From contig NZ_JRPC02000005.1 of the NCBI RefSeq assembly GCF_000765745.2, forward strand, positions 24,717 through 88,716: a stretch of DNA of 64,000 bases, read 5' to 3'. Source of the DNA: Helicobacter apodemus. GTDB taxonomy: Bacteria > Campylobacterota > Campylobacteria > Campylobacterales > Helicobacteraceae. The notes under the pieces are model-generated. The model did no database searches and had not been told where the DNA came from. It saw nothing but the letters and a program-made list of their open reading frames with translations. The position numbers and the translations under genes were made by a program. Every line of letters starts with the position of its first letter. Position 1 is the stretch's first letter. Below, piece by piece: positions 49,638 through 60,725 of this stretch.

Positions 49638-52312
49638 AGAATCTCCTTTATCTTGATTTTACTTTTATAATTTAACCTCATCTCTTGCAATATTTGCACT
49701 TTGCTTTTTAGATTCCATTCTTGCGTAGTTTCATCAAAAGTTGCTAGTTTTGGAAGTGTTTTGGTTATGCTATTGCCCTCGCCTATATCTACGAGATTCC
49801 TTAGTAAAAACTCTACAATTTCTTTTTCACTAGTCAAACAAGCTCCCTTGTGTGCCTTTTTGTCTTTTAATCGCCATTCGCCTATTTCATAATTTGGAGT
49901 GGCAATATCCTCCAAAACCTCTTTAATAAGTTCATCGCTAGGGCTTACGCCATTTTTAAGCAAAGGGATAATCTCTAAGCAAGTATCATCAAAATAAGCC
50001 TTTTTGCCTTGTCTTTCCACACCGCACAAATAAGAAACTAAGAAATATCTTGCTCTTTTCTCAAGTGGGATTTTATGACTTTTAAATTTTTCACCCTTTT
50101 TGATATGATACTTGCCACTTGTTTTATCAAGATCAAAATGCTGATTAAGCAAAACAGCTAAATCTGTGCATTCATCGCCTAACTCGTGCAAAAATCCAAG
50201 CTCCATCCCCTTAATAGTAATTTCTGCGTGATTTAACACAAAGGCTATAACATCATCGCTAAAATCCTCTTTTATTCTAGCCTTTGGATTATCCACCTTT
50301 TTAAAATACATTATAAGTTGTCCGCTAAGGACTGAAAATTTATCTTGTATTTTCTTAAAAGTTGTTTGTCCATTGTTTTGCCTTACGCTACCAACATATT
50401 CAAAACCGATATTTTGTGCCTCATCTATTAGTGTTTGGAATAATGGATAATCTTGGTGCTGAAACACAAAGGCTAACCAACGATTCCACTTCAACACACG
50501 ATACATTTCTTTAAGGCTTACTATCATTAGTACGTGGTATTCCTCTCTACTCTTTTCTAAACTCCCCTTTTCTATGCACTCTTTTTCTTTTAAGGCGTTA
50601 TCCACAGGCAAATCTAGCCAGACATTCCACATCGTGCTTAAATCCAAATAAGGAATCTTTGCCCCATAAGGCGAGTCGGTGTAAATGAAATCTATACTTT
50701 GGGATTTTACCTCTTTTAAGTCTGTGGCGTCTGCTTGAAAGATTTTTTCTCCATTGGTTCTATCAAGGATAGAATCTTGTTTTTCTATATTTTTCCTTTG
50801 GTTTATCATCGCACCGCTAAAGTCCTTAATTATGCCCTTTAATGGATAAAAATAGCTTTGGTAAAACATATATTCTAATTCTCTTTTTCCTTTAATGACA
50901 CGCTTAATTTTCTGTCTATAAATTACTACAGTATCTAAAAAATGAGGAATTTTTGCAAGTCTATAACGACCATAAAATGCAAAATAGTTACCTGCGCTCC
51001 CTTTGCGTGATTTAGTTTCGTGATAAGTCAAATTTATTAAGCTCAATGTATTATAAAACGCCAACATCAAAGCATAGCGCAGATTCCTTTTGTGGATTCT
51101 ATTTTCTTTACTCCCACTTGGTGTCGTGTGCTTGAAAATAAGCTTTCTTAAAAGTGCAAGCTCGGCAAGTTGAGTTTTGCTAAAAAGCCCTAATACAGAA
51201 TTTACATCGCTTCCCTTTGGCAAAATCTCATCTTGGGGAATCCAAAGTATGCTATCTTGCTCTTTTAGAGTAACTGTTTCCCCAAGCTCGCTATCTAGTG
51301 CATTAGGATAATATTTCGCATCTTTTAGAATCTGCCTTGCCTCTTTTTCATTTTTAGGCTTAAGATTCTCAAACTCTTTTAAAATCTCTTCACTTAAGTC
51401 TAGCAACACACTTAAATCCACTTTCACACTTAATGCCTTTATCATAAAAATGCTTAGAGGGTTTAAATCGGTGTGAATTCCGATTCTGCCTTGCATCATC
51501 GCTTCAATCGCAGTTACGCCACTTCCCCCAAAAGAATCTAGCACGACATCACCCTCATCGGTGAAGTTTTTGATATTTTGGGTTACAATATCCCAACTTT
51601 GACGCGTGAAATAGGCGGTGGAGCCAAAATAATGCGCCTTTGCCTGTTTTTTGGGATTTGTAATTGCCCTTGGTAGTTCCCTGCTTAAATACCAACTATC
51701 AGGCTTTTTGGGCGTTTTAGAATCTCGGGCTAGAGTTTGCTTGAGCGATTCTGTGGGAGCAGTAAGGTATTGCTTCAAAAATGCAAAACTATTGTTATAT
51801 TGAGGCAAAGCCGAAATATCTTTTTTAGATTCTTCGGCTAACCCCTCAGAATGACAATTCAAAGAATTAAACAACTCCTCGCAAGAAAATTCTTTTAAGA
51901 GATTCTGCCCATTAGTCTCAAAAAGCGTGAAGCTTCTGCCATTACAAAGTGCGTAAAATGGAGCTTTCAACTCGGGGTTGATTGCATAATAAAACGCTTG
52001 TCTCTCTGCCTTACTTTGAGAATCAATCTTTACTTTTGGGACTTTTGCATCTAGCACACAATGGGGTTTAGAATCCACATATAGCGCATAATCAGGGAAG
52101 AGCGTAAAAGTGATTTTTTCATTACTGCCTGTTATTGTGGGGCTTGTAAGCTTTAGCGATAAAGCCATTTCTAGCTTAGAGTTTTTTTGCGATTGCTTAG
52201 AATCTTTTAGCACAAAGCCTAATTCTTGCAAAAATGGTGCGATAATAAACTCCCGCACAGAATCCTCTTTAAAGTCCTCATTCTCTAAAGTGGTAAAATC
52301 AAAAGTATTCAT
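49631..52312 (-). CDS. Fused nuclease-DNA methyltransferase restriction enzyme
   Basis: 893 aa. Residues about 1-150 look like an HsdR-N-type nuclease (TLFPDYALYVDSKPHCVLDAK, a PD...DAK core). The methyltransferase starts near 215 with ITNPKKQAKAHYFGSTAYFT, motif I VVLDSFGGSGVTAIEA, and motif IV FIYTDSPYGAKIPYLDLST, as in N4/N6 enzymes with an SPPY-like TDSPY. The last 250 residues probably recognise DNA. A single-chain type IIG-like system is the best reading. It leads the run that continues into purB and a second R-M pair. Confidence 0.75.
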   Translation of the reverse strand: MNTFDFTTLENEDFKEDSVREFIIAPFLQELGFVLKDSKQSQKNSKLEMALSLKLTSPTITGSNEKITFTLFPDYALYVDSKPHCVLDAKVPKVKIDSQSKAERQAFYYAINPELKAPFYALCNGRSFTLFETNGQNLLKEFSCEELFNSLNCHSEGLAEESKKDISALPQYNNSFAFLKQYLTAPTESLKQTLARDSKTPKKPDSWYLSRELPRAITNPKKQAKAHYFGSTAYFTRQSWDIVTQNIKNFTDEGDVVLDSFGGSGVTAIEAMMQGRIGIHTDLNPLSIFMIKALSVKVDLSVLLDLSEEILKEFENLKPKNEKEARQILKDAKYYPNALDSELGETVTLKEQDSILWIPQDEILPKGSDVNSVLGLFSKTQLAELALLRKLIFKHTTPSGSKENRIHKRNLRYALMLAFYNTLSLINLTYHETKSRKGSAGNYFAFYGRYRLAKIPHFLDTVVIYRQKIKRVIKGKRELEYMFYQSYFYPLKGIIKDFSGAMINQRKNIEKQDSILDRTNGEKIFQADATDLKEVKSQSIDFIYTDSPYGAKIPYLDLSTMWNVWLDLPVDNALKEKECIEKGSLEKSREEYHVLMIVSLKEMYRVLKWNRWLAFVFQHQDYPLFQTLIDEAQNIGFEYVGSVRQNNGQTTFKKIQDKFSVLSGQLIMYFKKVDNPKARIKEDFSDDVIAFVLNHAEITIKGMELGFLHELGDECTDLAVLLNQHFDLDKTSGKYHIKKGEKFKSHKIPLEKRARYFLVSYLCGVERQGKKAYFDDTCLEIIPLLKNGVSPSDELIKEVLEDIATPNYEIGEWRLKDKKAHKGACLTSEKEIVEFLLRNLVDIGEGNSITKTLPKLATFDETTQEWNLKSKVQILQEMRLNYKSKIKIKEILW

Positions 52313-52554
52313 TTGCTATCTCCATTCAAATCTACACAAAGATAACAAATCAAAGCATTTTCTACTTCTTGCTCTATCATAGAATCTCCTCTTCCATACA
52401 TGAAGTAAATTCTAACAAAACTTATCTAAAGGGATTTGTAAATCCTAAGGGCTTTTTATAAATATTAAATGACTTTTAAGCATCTTAAAGAATTTGCTTT
52501 TTAGAGCTTTTTGCTTATAATACTCTCTTTATAACCCCGCTAAAAAGTTGCCAA

Positions 52555-53508
52555 ATGCCCTTTATAAGACAAAGATTCTCTATCCAAACACCTATAAAAG
52601 CCTATCAATTTTTAATCCACAATCTAGGGCTTAGTATGGCTAAAGCCCAATCACACATTAATAAAGGAAAGGTTATTTATAAAGGTAAGCCCCTTAATAA
52701 CAATGAAAAAAATAAAATTCTTGAAGATTATGTAGAGATTATTCTTTTCAAACCTCTATCCCAAGGTTTAAAACCATTTTTTGAAAATGAAGATTTTGCA
52801 CTCTTTAACAAACCCGCCCAAATGCTAATCCACCCAAAAGGGAATTTTCATCATTACAGTCTTATTGATGAGATAAAGTTCCATTGCGGCAAAGAAGCTA
52901 CACTTATTCATAGAATCGACAAAGAAACTAGCGGATTAGTTCTTGTTGGAAAACACCAAAATGCTATTAAAGCCTTAGGAGAATTGTTTGCTAAAAGAAA
53001 AATTGTAAAAGAATATTTAGCCCTGACAAAAGGACAAATTCCCTATGAAGCCTTTTGTATAAACTGCCCCATAAGCACACAAAAAAGGGGCGAGGATTTA
53101 AGTATCCGCTCCCTTTATCTAGGACAGATTCCACACAAAGAAAACTTATCTTTTAAAACAGCGAAGACTACCTTTGAAACCCTAGGGCATTATGGAGATT
53201 CTACCTTACTTAAAGCTATCCCTATTACAGGACGAACACACCAAATAAGAATCCATCTCTTAAGTGCGGGATACCCTGTATTAGGAGACCCTCTTTATGG
53301 TTGTGAAGATAAATATGCAAGAGAATATTTAACCCGTGAATTTATTAGCAAGATTGAATCAATCCCTTTAAGCCCAAAAAAAAGATTACAATATTTTCAT
53401 AGCACACGATTAATGCTCCACGCTTATAGCTTAAGCTTTACTTATAAAAGCCAATCTTACCATTTCAAAAGTCTCCAAAACTTTGAAATAAAAAGCGAAT
53501 ATTCTTAG
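52555..53508 (+). CDS. RluA-family RNA pseudouridine synthase
   Basis: A 317-aa protein with an N-terminal S4 domain (IHNLGLSMAKAQSHINKG) and the catalytic motif HRIDKETSGLVLV with the essential Asp, then GRTHQIRIHL and GYPVLGDPLYG. It makes pseudouridine in rRNA or tRNA; which target is unknown. It converges on the TraT gene with a 4-base overlap. Confidence 0.9.
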   Translation: MPFIRQRFSIQTPIKAYQFLIHNLGLSMAKAQSHINKGKVIYKGKPLNNNEKNKILEDYVEIILFKPLSQGLKPFFENEDFALFNKPAQMLIHPKGNFHHYSLIDEIKFHCGKEATLIHRIDKETSGLVLVGKHQNAIKALGELFAKRKIVKEYLALTKGQIPYEAFCINCPISTQKRGEDLSIRSLYLGQIPHKENLSFKTAKTTFETLGHYGDSTLLKAIPITGRTHQIRIHLLSAGYPVLGDPLYGCEDKYAREYLTREFISKIESIPLSPKKRLQYFHSTRLMLHAYSLSFTYKSQSYHFKSLQNFEIKSEYS

Positions 53509-54269
53509 AATATTCCTACAATTTGTGTAGCAATCTTATCCTCTAAGACTTGCACGACTTCATCAAATTTCAAATTTAGCTTTGTAGCCTCTGCTAACAT
53601 TGAAGTCCGTTTTTGGGAAAAATCCGATTTAAAAACTTGCTTATCATAGTTTATTTGGTCATCATTAAGCTTACCACCACCTTGCGTAGGAGCTACATCT
53701 CCAGCAAAACTATTAAAAAACCCGTGTCTTCTACCATCTTTAACTTCTGCTTGTTGATTAGCAGTTGCGTTAATGCGAGTCGTTCCACCTTCAATCTTTT
53801 GTTGGATATTAATATCCACCTGCATTTGAATGATTGTATCCTCCATAAGCTTTCCTGCTAATGCTCCAACAGCAGCTCCTAATAACCCGCCAACAACAGT
53901 TCCTGTAGCAGAGCCATGGTTATATGCTCCAACTCCAGCACCCGCAACTCCTCCAACTGCTCCAGCAGGTGCTGCATTATTTTCTTTTTTCACATCAACA
54001 TAAAGCACATTGACTTGCAAAATATAAGTAGCCTTTTGGGGATCATCAGAGATGCTATAACCCTTCGCTAATAATTCCTTAATAATCTTATTCTCTAAAT
54101 CTACTTTCTGTCCGCTCGTATTATGGGTAGAAACAAAAATATTCTTTTTATCCTTAGAAACTGGGTCGATAAAAACACTTTGACTCATTGTTACTTTGCT
54201 TTGTGTTTGCGTTGTTAAACAACCACTTAATAATACAAGAGCCACTAAACCTAAAATTATTCTAATCAT
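53505..54269 (-). CDS. TraT-like complement-resistance lipoprotein
   Basis: A 254-aa lipoprotein with lipobox LVLLSGC (Cys17). The fold follows plasmid Tra[19 protein letters not shown] near the start, then a glycine-rich [14 protein letters not shown] and [15 protein letters not shown] pair of hydrophobic segments in the centre. TraT sits in the outer membrane and gives serum resistance and surface exclusion. Here it is chromosomal, overlapping hemB by 4 bases. Confidence 0.85.
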   Translation of the reverse strand: MIRIILGLVALVLLSGCLTTQTQSKVTMSQSVFIDPVSKDKKNIFVSTHNTSGQKVDLENKIIKELLAKGYSISDDPQKATYILQVNVLYVDVKKENNAAPAGAVGGVAGAGVGAYNHGSATGTVVGGLLGAAVGALAGKLMEDTIIQMQVDINIQQKIEGGTTRINATANQQAEVKDGRRHGFFNSFAGDVAPTQGGGKLNDDQINYDKQVFKSDFSQKRTSMLAEATKLNLKFDEVVQVLEDKIATQIVGIF

Positions 54270-55243
54270 AAAATTCTCCTTAATAAATTTGCAATTTCTT
54301 TAGCGTGATAAGTAATAACAATATCCGCCCCCGCCCTCTTAAAACTTACCATTGTTTCAAGCAAAACGCGTTCATAATCAATAATGCCTGCTTTTTGTGC
54401 GAATTTTAGCATGGCATATTCACCACTAACATTATAAACCGCTAGAGGCAATAAAGTTCGCTCTCTAATATCCCGCACAATGTCTAAATACGCTAAAGCA
54501 GGCTTTACCATTAAAATATCCGCCCCTTGCTTCTCATCCTCTAAACTCTCCAAAATAGCCTCTCGCCTATTGGCTGGATTTTGCTGATAGCTTCTCCTAT
54601 CTCCAAAAGCTGGTGTGCTTTGGGCAATATCCCTAAAAGGTCCATAATACCCACTTGCAAACTTCGTAGAATAACTCATAAGCGGTATATGACTAAAACC
54701 CTTAGAATCTAAAACCTCTCGCAAACTCTCAATCATTCCATCCATCATTCCACTAGGTGCAATCAAATCTGCCCCGCTTTGGGCTAAGATTAAAGCCTGC
54801 TGATTAAGTATCTCTAGGGTTAAATCATTATCCACACTTTGCAATTTAGGGTTTAAAATCCCACAATGCCCGTGATCTGTATATTCACAAAAACATAAAT
54901 CAACACATATGAGTAAATGAGGAAATTTTGACTTTATACTACGCACAGCTTGAGGAATAATACCCTCTTCACTCAAAGCTTCACTCCCTATACTATCTTT
55001 AATCCTTGGAATCCCAAATAACATAATAGCGTTTATCCCTAAAGCTTCTAAGGTTTCGCATTCCCTTAAGATATTATCAAGACTTAGTTGAAAAACATCA
55101 GGCATACTCTCAATAGTATTTTTAATATTTTCTCCATAGGTAACAAATAAGGGATAAATCAAATCTTGCGTATGGATATTATTCTCACTTACAAGAGTGC
55201 GTATATTAGGATTAAACCTTACTCTCCTTAATCGCCTAAACAT
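54266..55243 (-). CDS. hemB: Delta-aminolevulinic acid dehydratase (porphobilinogen synthase)
   Basis: A 325-aa enzyme joining two 5-aminolevulinates in haem synthesis. Active-site segments are [16 protein letters not shown] (metal cysteines), PSGMMDGMI, and the Schiff-base lysines in [15 protein letters not shown] and [11 protein letters not shown]. It lies 6 bp from arsS, as hemB does near arsRS in H. pylori. Confidence 0.95.
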   Translation of the reverse strand: MFRRLRRVRFNPNIRTLVSENNIHTQDLIYPLFVTYGENIKNTIESMPDVFQLSLDNILRECETLEALGINAIMLFGIPRIKDSIGSEALSEEGIIPQAVRSIKSKFPHLLICVDLCFCEYTDHGHCGILNPKLQSVDNDLTLEILNQQALILAQSGADLIAPSGMMDGMIESLREVLDSKGFSHIPLMSYSTKFASGYYGPFRDIAQSTPAFGDRRSYQQNPANRREAILESLEDEKQGADILMVKPALAYLDIVRDIRERTLLPLAVYNVSGEYAMLKFAQKAGIIDYERVLLETMVSFKRAGADIVITYHAKEIANLLRRIL

Positions 55244-55249
55244 AGAACT

Positions 55250-56497
55250 TCATTTCCTTTTTGAAACTATCTCCTGCAAGATTACATTTTTTATAATAAA
55301 ATTATTCTTATTATTCCAATGAAAATACTCTAAAACTAATCCTTGTGTATCTAAGATACTTTGAATGATATAAATCCCAAGCCCTAAACCACCCCTTTGG
55401 TCAGATTTTTTATTTTTAAAAAATGGTTTAGAAAGATCTTGCAAACTATAAGGCAGTGGGGGAGCATAGTTTTTAATGATTAAGTCCTTCTCTTTAACTT
55501 TTACTTCCACTTTACCTTTACTTTTATATTTCAAAGCATTATCCATAAGATTTTTTATCGCTAAAGCAATCATTTCTAAATCCACATGCAAAATAAAATC
55601 CTCTTTAGGTAAAACAAATAATTCTTCGACCTGCTCTTTATCTAACAAAAGCATAGTAAAAACTTGATTTAAAATATTACTTAATTGATAATCTTGCTTA
55701 TCTAAAGAATAATTATGGGAGCTTAATTCTTCAATTTTAGCAAACTCATTAATAAGTAAATTTAAACGTTCAAACACAGAACAAAGTCGCTCTTTATGCA
55801 TTGGATTATCAATCATCTCTGCAGTAATTCTACCCTTAGTAATAGGAGTTTTTAGCTCGTGCATAATAGTACGCAAAAAAAGATGCCTAGATTGGTTAAG
55901 GGCATTAATCTTTTGCACCGCATTATCAAATTCCCTAGCTAATTCCCCTATTTCATCATTTTGATAAACTTTACACGAAATACCCATCTCCCCATTAGCA
56001 AACTTTTTAATTTCTTTGCGTAAAGTCTTTAACGGAAGAATACTTTTAATAACCAATACAAACAAAAAAATTACAATAAAGAAAGCAACAATAATAATGA
56101 TATAGTAATTAAAAAGCCTATTCATATGAAAATCTCCATAGAGTTTCCACTCTCTAGGAGTTTGCAAAAGCAAATAAACATTATTTTTCTTTTTAATAAT
56201 CTTAGCAAGCACTTCATGATTCAAATAAGGCATCAAATACATTTGAAAACCCTCCAAGACTTTAGGGTCTTCAATAAGCTCTAAATCAAGATCATTAAGA
56301 TATTTTTCAATCAACTCTATATCTCCTCTAAAACGGACAAGTTGATGAATAGTGGCTAAAAATTGTGTATATTTTAATTGATTCATTTGCATTTCTTTTT
56401 CAATTTCTTTATTTACAAAATAATAAGAAAATGCACCAAGTCCAAGAATAGCAATGACAAATAGGATAATAATTTTTACAAAAATGGAATTAATCAT
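55250..56497 (-). CDS. arsS: Acid-response sensor histidine kinase ArsS-like
   Basis: A 415-aa membrane kinase: TM1 at about 8-27, a periplasmic sensor part of about 100 residues, TM2 at about 130-151, HAMP, the phospho-acceptor His in [15 protein letters not shown], and an ATPase with [10 protein letters not shown] (N box) and GGLGLGIYI (G box). It overlaps arsR by 8 bases. In H. pylori the pair responds to low pH and controls urease, amidase and other genes. Confidence 0.88.
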   Translation of the reverse strand: MINSIFVKIIILFVIAILGLGAFSYYFVNKEIEKEMQMNQLKYTQFLATIHQLVRFRGDIELIEKYLNDLDLELIEDPKVLEGFQMYLMPYLNHEVLAKIIKKKNNVYLLLQTPREWKLYGDFHMNRLFNYYIIIIVAFFIVIFLFVLVIKSILPLKTLRKEIKKFANGEMGISCKVYQNDEIGELAREFDNAVQKINALNQSRHLFLRTIMHELKTPITKGRITAEMIDNPMHKERLCSVFERLNLLINEFAKIEELSSHNYSLDKQDYQLSNILNQVFTMLLLDKEQVEELFVLPKEDFILHVDLEMIALAIKNLMDNALKYKSKGKVEVKVKEKDLIIKNYAPPLPYSLQDLSKPFFKNKKSDQRGGLGLGIYIIQSILDTQGLVLEYFHWNNKNNFIIKNVILQEIVSKRK

Positions 56498-57176
56498 TAT
56501 CTTTTAATTGCAACTTATAACCAATTCCACGCACAGATACAATATACTTCTTTTCATTTTTTTCTATTTTAGAACGCAATCTCCCAACAATAACATCAAT
56601 ACTCTTATTACCAGAATCAGGACTAATAGAATCAGAATGAGAGGCTATAGATTCTCTTGTTAGAGCTTGATTTTTATTTTCTAACATAAAACTCAAAATT
56701 TCATATTCTGCTTTGGTTAAATCTAATAATTCATCATAAAAATAGATTTCTCTACTTCCCTTATTCAAAACAAAAGGATAAGTAGAAAGCCCTAATTCAT
56801 CGCTTTTTTTAACTAGATTATAACGACGAAGCACACTATGGATTCTAGCTACCATTTCTTTGGGATCATAAGGTTTTGAGAGATAATCATCAGCACCATA
56901 TTCTAATCCTAAAACTTTATCATTAATATCATACCGTGCAGAAGTTATTATTATGGGGATATTCTTTTCTTTTGCGACCCTCTTGCAAACTTCAAGACCA
57001 TCTAAATTTGGGAGTGTTAAATCTAAAAGGAGGATGTCAAAATGTTGAGTATTAATTGCACTCATACCCGTATATGGTTCATCATAATTGGTAACATTAA
57101 TATTATGAGCCTTTAAATATTCGCTAAGAATGGTCGCTAATTCTAAATCATCTTCTATCATCAGTACTTCTAGCAT
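56490..57176 (-). CDS. arsR: OmpR-family acid-response regulator ArsR-like
   Basis: A 228-aa regulator. The receiver has acidic Asp9-Asp10, the phospho-acceptor Asp in [15 protein letters not shown] (about 52) and the switch Lys in LSKPYDP; the C-terminal winged helix has [10 protein letters not shown] and [17 protein letters not shown] residues ([13 protein letters not shown]). The near-identity of these blocks to H. pylori ArsR (HP0166), plus hemB and arsS next door, supports the name. Target genes cannot be stated. Confidence 0.9.
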   Translation of the reverse strand: MLEVLMIEDDLELATILSEYLKAHNINVTNYDEPYTGMSAINTQHFDILLLDLTLPNLDGLEVCKRVAKEKNIPIIITSARYDINDKVLGLEYGADDYLSKPYDPKEMVARIHSVLRRYNLVKKSDELGLSTYPFVLNKGSREIYFYDELLDLTKAEYEILSFMLENKNQALTRESIASHSDSISPDSGNKSIDVIVGRLRSKIEKNEKKYIVSVRGIGYKLQLKDND

Positions 57177-57332
57177 AACGTTTTCCCTACAAAAAGGAGG
57201 ATTGGGTATTTAGGGGGGTTCATTAAAAATTTAGGAAAACGCCCGCTAGAACTGATAATACTTTCAAAGAACTTACTCACACTAAGTGTCCTTAAACAAA
57301 GGAGGAGTGGATGAAAAAATCTTATTTCTAAG

Positions 57333-57354
57333 AAAAAAACAAACTTTCGTTTGT
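57333..57354 (-). terminator. Rho-independent terminator upstream of arsR
   Basis: On the minus strand ACAAAC-GAAA-GTTTGT is followed by a run of T (A7 on the plus strand). It would end the transcript of the TPR and helical-protein genes and so implies that arsR has its own promoter between here and 57177. Confidence 0.85.
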
Positions 57355-57355
57355 A

Positions 57356-57376
57356 TCTCAATTCATCCAATTGAGA
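57356..57376. promoter_or_regulatory. Perfect palindrome next to the terminator
   Basis: TCTCAATT-CATCC-AATTGAGA is an 8-bp perfect inverted repeat lying just before the terminator in the direction of transcription. It may strengthen termination or bind a regulator. Confidence 0.4.
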
Positions 57377-57429
57377 TGGTGAAATTATAAACAAAGAAAG
57401 TAAATCAAGAGTAAATAAAAAAAATTTTT

Positions 57430-57834
57430 TCATTTTGCATTCTTTTTTTCATCAATAATAGCTAAAGTAAATTCTAAAAAATTCAAAATCATATCCACTT
57501 TGTTTTCAATATTTCTATTATTTGGAGACTGCAGCCCCTCAAATAAAACTAAAATTCTCTCTTGAAGTGCATTAAGAAATTTTTCCTCATCTAAATAATG
57601 TTTTTTAAGAATCTCCTTTAAAGCTTCAACATCTTTAAAATTAAGCTTTTCTATTTTTCTTTGATAAGGTTTCAATACTTCTACCTCCTTTAAAGGTTCC
57701 TCTTGTGTTGGCAAAACATCAAGTAATTCATCTCTTTCTAACTTCATTTCTTTTAAAGGCTTCTTTAAATTTGTATCCATCTCTGCTAAAGTTTGTAAAA
57801 TTGCTTCTTTTAACTCCATACTTGTAATAACCAC
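57430..57834 (-). CDS. Conserved helical protein, CiaD-like
   Basis: A 134-aa acidic, helical protein ending LNFLEFTLAIIDEKKNAK, with QERILVLFEGLQSPNN before it. It resembles the Campylobacter protein Cj0788 (CiaD, a secreted effector, often misannotated as an oxidoreductase), and as in Campylobacter it follows a short TPR gene. Function in this organism is unknown. The start may be the later ATG at 57819 (MELKEAI). Confidence 0.55.
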   Translation of the reverse strand: MVITSMELKEAILQTLAEMDTNLKKPLKEMKLERDELLDVLPTQEEPLKEVEVLKPYQRKIEKLNFKDVEALKEILKKHYLDEEKFLNALQERILVLFEGLQSPNNRNIENKVDMILNFLEFTLAIIDEKKNAK

Positions 57835-58058
57835 CTTTCAAACTCATTAAACTCTACTTCACTATCCATTTGCACAAATAAATTTAACATTGCTACATCC
57901 GCCTTTCCATAACTTTTACGATCACTCATTAATCGCCTTAAAGCAATTTTTGCTTCTACATTATTAGGATCTCCTTGTAAAATGGTTTTATAAATTTCTG
58001 TGGCTTCGTGCTTATATCCTTGAATCTCATAAATACTTGCAAGTGTTAATGTTTTCAT
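57810..58058 (-). CDS. Small TPR-like protein
   Basis: An 82-aa protein containing one TPR motif (LASIYEIQGYKHEATEIYKT, ILQGDPNNVEAKIALRRL) and ending SEVEFNEFERWLLQVWS. It matches the gene upstream of CiaD in Campylobacter. It lies 54 bp after uvrB and overlaps the next gene by 25 bases, so the pair is coupled. Confidence 0.65.
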   Translation of the reverse strand: MKTLTLASIYEIQGYKHEATEIYKTILQGDPNNVEAKIALRRLMSDRKSYGKADVAMLNLFVQMDSEVEFNEFERWLLQVWS

Positions 58059-58112
58059 AATCTTTTGTCCCTTTATGCAGAAATTGTAGCAAATTTAAAC
58101 GATAATTTCCAT

Positions 58113-60089
58113 CTAAATTTTTCTTAATTTTGCTATTTCATCACGCAACCTAGCGGCCTCTTCAAACTCTAAAGCTTTTGCGGCTTGTTGCATCTTTTTA
58201 GTCAGCTCTTTAACCATTTTCTCCCTTTCAGCCTTTGGCATTTTCTCTTTATTTTTAGTTCTTTCATAAAGCATTCCTAAATCCTGCATTTTCAAATCCT
58301 CATCAAGTTTTCTTGAAACACTTTGAGGCACAATATTATGCTCTTTGTTAAAAGCCTCTTGCTTACTCCTCCTATAATCTGTTACCTCCATTGCTTTTTT
58401 CATAGAATCAGTGATTTTGTTAGCAAAGAGCAAAACTCTCCCATTGACATTCCTAGCAGCTCTCCCCATTGTTTGGATAAGGCTTGTCTCACTCCTTAAA
58501 AACCCCTCTTTATCAGCGTCTAAAATAGCAACTAAAGAAACCTCTGGCAAATCTAACCCCTCACGCAAAAGATTAATACCCACTAAAATATCAAACTCTC
58601 CAAGCCTTAAAGCCCTAATAATTTGGTTACGCTCAATAGCATCAATATCAGAATGCATATAACGCACTTTTAATCCTAAATCCACATAATATTTAGTTAG
58701 TTCCTCTGCCATTTTCTTTGTCAAAGCCGTTACAAGCACGCGTTCCCCCTTTGCAACAACCTTTTTAGCTTCATCATAAAGAATCTCCACTTGATTATCA
58801 CATTCTAAAACCTCATAAAGAGGATCTAACAATCCTGTTGGGCGAATAAGCTGCTCGGCAATATGATTTTTACTTAATTCTAGCTCCCTTGAAGCGGGAG
58901 TAGCAGAGACGAAAAGAAAATGCGGGGCTTTTTGTATAAACTCTTCATACTTAAGCGGACGATTATCCAAAGCACTAGGCAGTCTAAAGCCATATTCTAC
59001 AAGTACTTCTTTACGACTCCTATCTCCAGCATACATACCCCCAAACTGCGGTAAGCTTACATGGGATTCATCGACAATGAGTAAATAAGGTTTATTTTTT
59101 TGCTCGAAATAATCCAAAAGAGAATAAGGAGTTTCACCGGGCTTTTTACCCGTTAGATGCCTAGCATAATTTTCTATTCCTTTACAAATCCCTGTGGCTT
59201 GTATCATCTCTAAATCAAACTCTGTGCGACTTTTTAGCCTCTCATATTCAACCATCCTACCCTCTTTTTTAAAAAAGCTCAAACGTTTATGTAATTCCTC
59301 CTCAATCCCCTTTAGAGCAATACTCAATCTATCCGCACCCACAATAAAAGGATTTGCCGCATAAAGCACAAAAGATTCTACTTTTTTTAAGGGCTTTTTA
59401 TCGATACTATCCAAAAAAGTAATAGATTCTAATTCATCGCCAAAAAACTCTAAACGCACAACCTCATCTTCACTATAAGCAGGATAAATATCAATAACCT
59501 CCCCATTGACACGAAAATCTCCCCTATCAAAAAAATTATCATTGCGTTTATACCCCATATCCACAAGCCGCAAAAGTAAAGATTTTTGAATATAGCTACT
59601 CCCAACCTCAAATTTTTCTATCATTTCTAAATATTCTTTAGGATTCCCCAAACCATAATTTGCCGAAACAGAGGCTACAACGATGCTATCATCATACGCC
59701 AAAAGCGAAGTGGTAGCAGAAAGCCTTAATCGCTCTAATTCCTCATTGATACTTGAATCCTTTTCAATAAATAAATCTTGACGCGGTATATAAGCCTCTG
59801 GTTGGTAATAATCAAAATGAGAGATAAAATACTCCACATGATTTTTAGGAAAAAACCCTTTAAACTCGCTAAAAAGCTGTGCTGCTAGGGTTTTATTATG
59901 TGTCATAATAAGCGTTGGCATTTGAATCTTTTGAATAATCTGTGCCATAGTAAAAGTCTTGCCACTTCCTGTAACGCCAATAAGCGTTTGATACATACTT
60001 CCGGATTTTATAAAACCACTTAAAGTTTCTATAGCTTGGGGTTGGTCTCCTGCTGGGGAATAAGAAGAATTAAGAATAAATTTTTGCAT
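58113..60089 (-). CDS. uvrB: UvrABC excision nuclease subunit B
   Basis: A DNA repair helicase-like protein of about 658 aa: Walker [10 protein letters not shown], the beta-hairpin SVSANYGLG, helicase motifs [10 protein letters not shown] and QTMGRAARN, and a C-terminal UVR domain ([19 protein letters not shown]) for UvrC contact. I chose ATG 60089 ([20 protein letters not shown]) because UvrB proteins begin just before the AGDQP block; the ATG at 60119 would add ten residues. Confidence 0.93.
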   Translation of the reverse strand: MQKFILNSSYSPAGDQPQAIETLSGFIKSGSMYQTLIGVTGSGKTFTMAQIIQKIQMPTLIMTHNKTLAAQLFSEFKGFFPKNHVEYFISHFDYYQPEAYIPRQDLFIEKDSSINEELERLRLSATTSLLAYDDSIVVASVSANYGLGNPKEYLEMIEKFEVGSSYIQKSLLLRLVDMGYKRNDNFFDRGDFRVNGEVIDIYPAYSEDEVVRLEFFGDELESITFLDSIDKKPLKKVESFVLYAANPFIVGADRLSIALKGIEEELHKRLSFFKKEGRMVEYERLKSRTEFDLEMIQATGICKGIENYARHLTGKKPGETPYSLLDYFEQKNKPYLLIVDESHVSLPQFGGMYAGDRSRKEVLVEYGFRLPSALDNRPLKYEEFIQKAPHFLFVSATPASRELELSKNHIAEQLIRPTGLLDPLYEVLECDNQVEILYDEAKKVVAKGERVLVTALTKKMAEELTKYYVDLGLKVRYMHSDIDAIERNQIIRALRLGEFDILVGINLLREGLDLPEVSLVAILDADKEGFLRSETSLIQTMGRAARNVNGRVLLFANKITDSMKKAMEVTDYRRSKQEAFNKEHNIVPQSVSRKLDEDLKMQDLGMLYERTKNKEKMPKAEREKMVKELTKKMQQAAKALEFEEAARLRDEIAKLRKI

Positions 60090-60250
60090 CCCATACTTTT
60101 CTAAAAATAATTTCATCAAATTATAGATTTTAATGCTTATTTCTCACTTACAAAACCACCAAAGATAAATTTTTAATACCCTAAATGATAATCTAAACTA
60201 TTCTTAACCAAATAATGCTAAAATGCAATATTTATTTTGAAGGGTGCAAA

Positions 60251-60484
60251 ATGGAAGAGACACAAAACATTTCTAACAAATTACTACAAAGTATTGATGA
60301 TTTACTCAATGAGCTAAAAAAAGTCCGCGAGGAAAATCAACAATTACGCAAACAAATCGTGCTACTAAAAGCAGAAAATGAAGCAAAAAATTCAGAAATT
60401 AGTTCGCTTTATGATGAAATTAGCGCTAAAGAAAGAGAGCTAGAATCGGTATTAAGCAAAATCCAAAATGTCCTTGGTCAATAA
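60251..60484 (+). CDS. Small coiled-coil protein, ZapB-like
   Basis: A 77-aa fully helical protein with continuous heptads (LLNELKKVREENQQLRKQIV). AAGGG lies 6 bases before ATG 60251; an in-frame ATG at 60215 would add 12 residues without a ribosome-binding site. It may help the division ring, as ZapB does, but this is only a likeness of form. Its stop overlaps the next start (TAATG). Confidence 0.6.
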   Translation: MEETQNISNKLLQSIDDLLNELKKVREENQQLRKQIVLLKAENEAKNSEISSLYDEISAKERELESVLSKIQNVLGQ

Positions 60485-60723
60485 TGGATAATACCTTTCG
60501 TGTTTGCATTACGGGTCGCTATTATGAGATACCCACTAGTGATATTTCAGCCACTACCCTAGAAGCACTCCATAAACTAACAGACGAAAATGGTTCTATC
60601 AATCCTCGCGATTTACTAAAGGCTTTTTTAGAGGCTTCTGAAATTTCTAATACCCTACAAAATGCAATAACACAAGCCCACACAAAAATACAAACCATAA
60701 AAAACACGGATAATATTTCTTAA
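60484..60723 (+). CDS. Conserved small hypothetical protein upstream of priA
   Basis: A 79-aa protein (MDNTFRVCITGRYYEIP at the start, then a helical region). It lies between the coiled-coil gene and priA in a tightly packed run, as unassigned small proteins do before priA in Helicobacter. A ZapA-like cell-division role is possible given the coiled-coil partner, but it is not shown. Confidence 0.55.
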   Translation: MDNTFRVCITGRYYEIPTSDISATTLEALHKLTDENGSINPRDLLKAFLEASEISNTLQNAITQAHTKIQTIKNTDNIS

Positions 60724-60725
60724 CA

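Noticed and set aside
57170..57433. 87-codon minus-strand frame between arsR and the helical-protein gene
   Set aside because: It runs through a clear rho-independent terminator and a palindrome, has no ribosome-binding site of note, and shows no family features.
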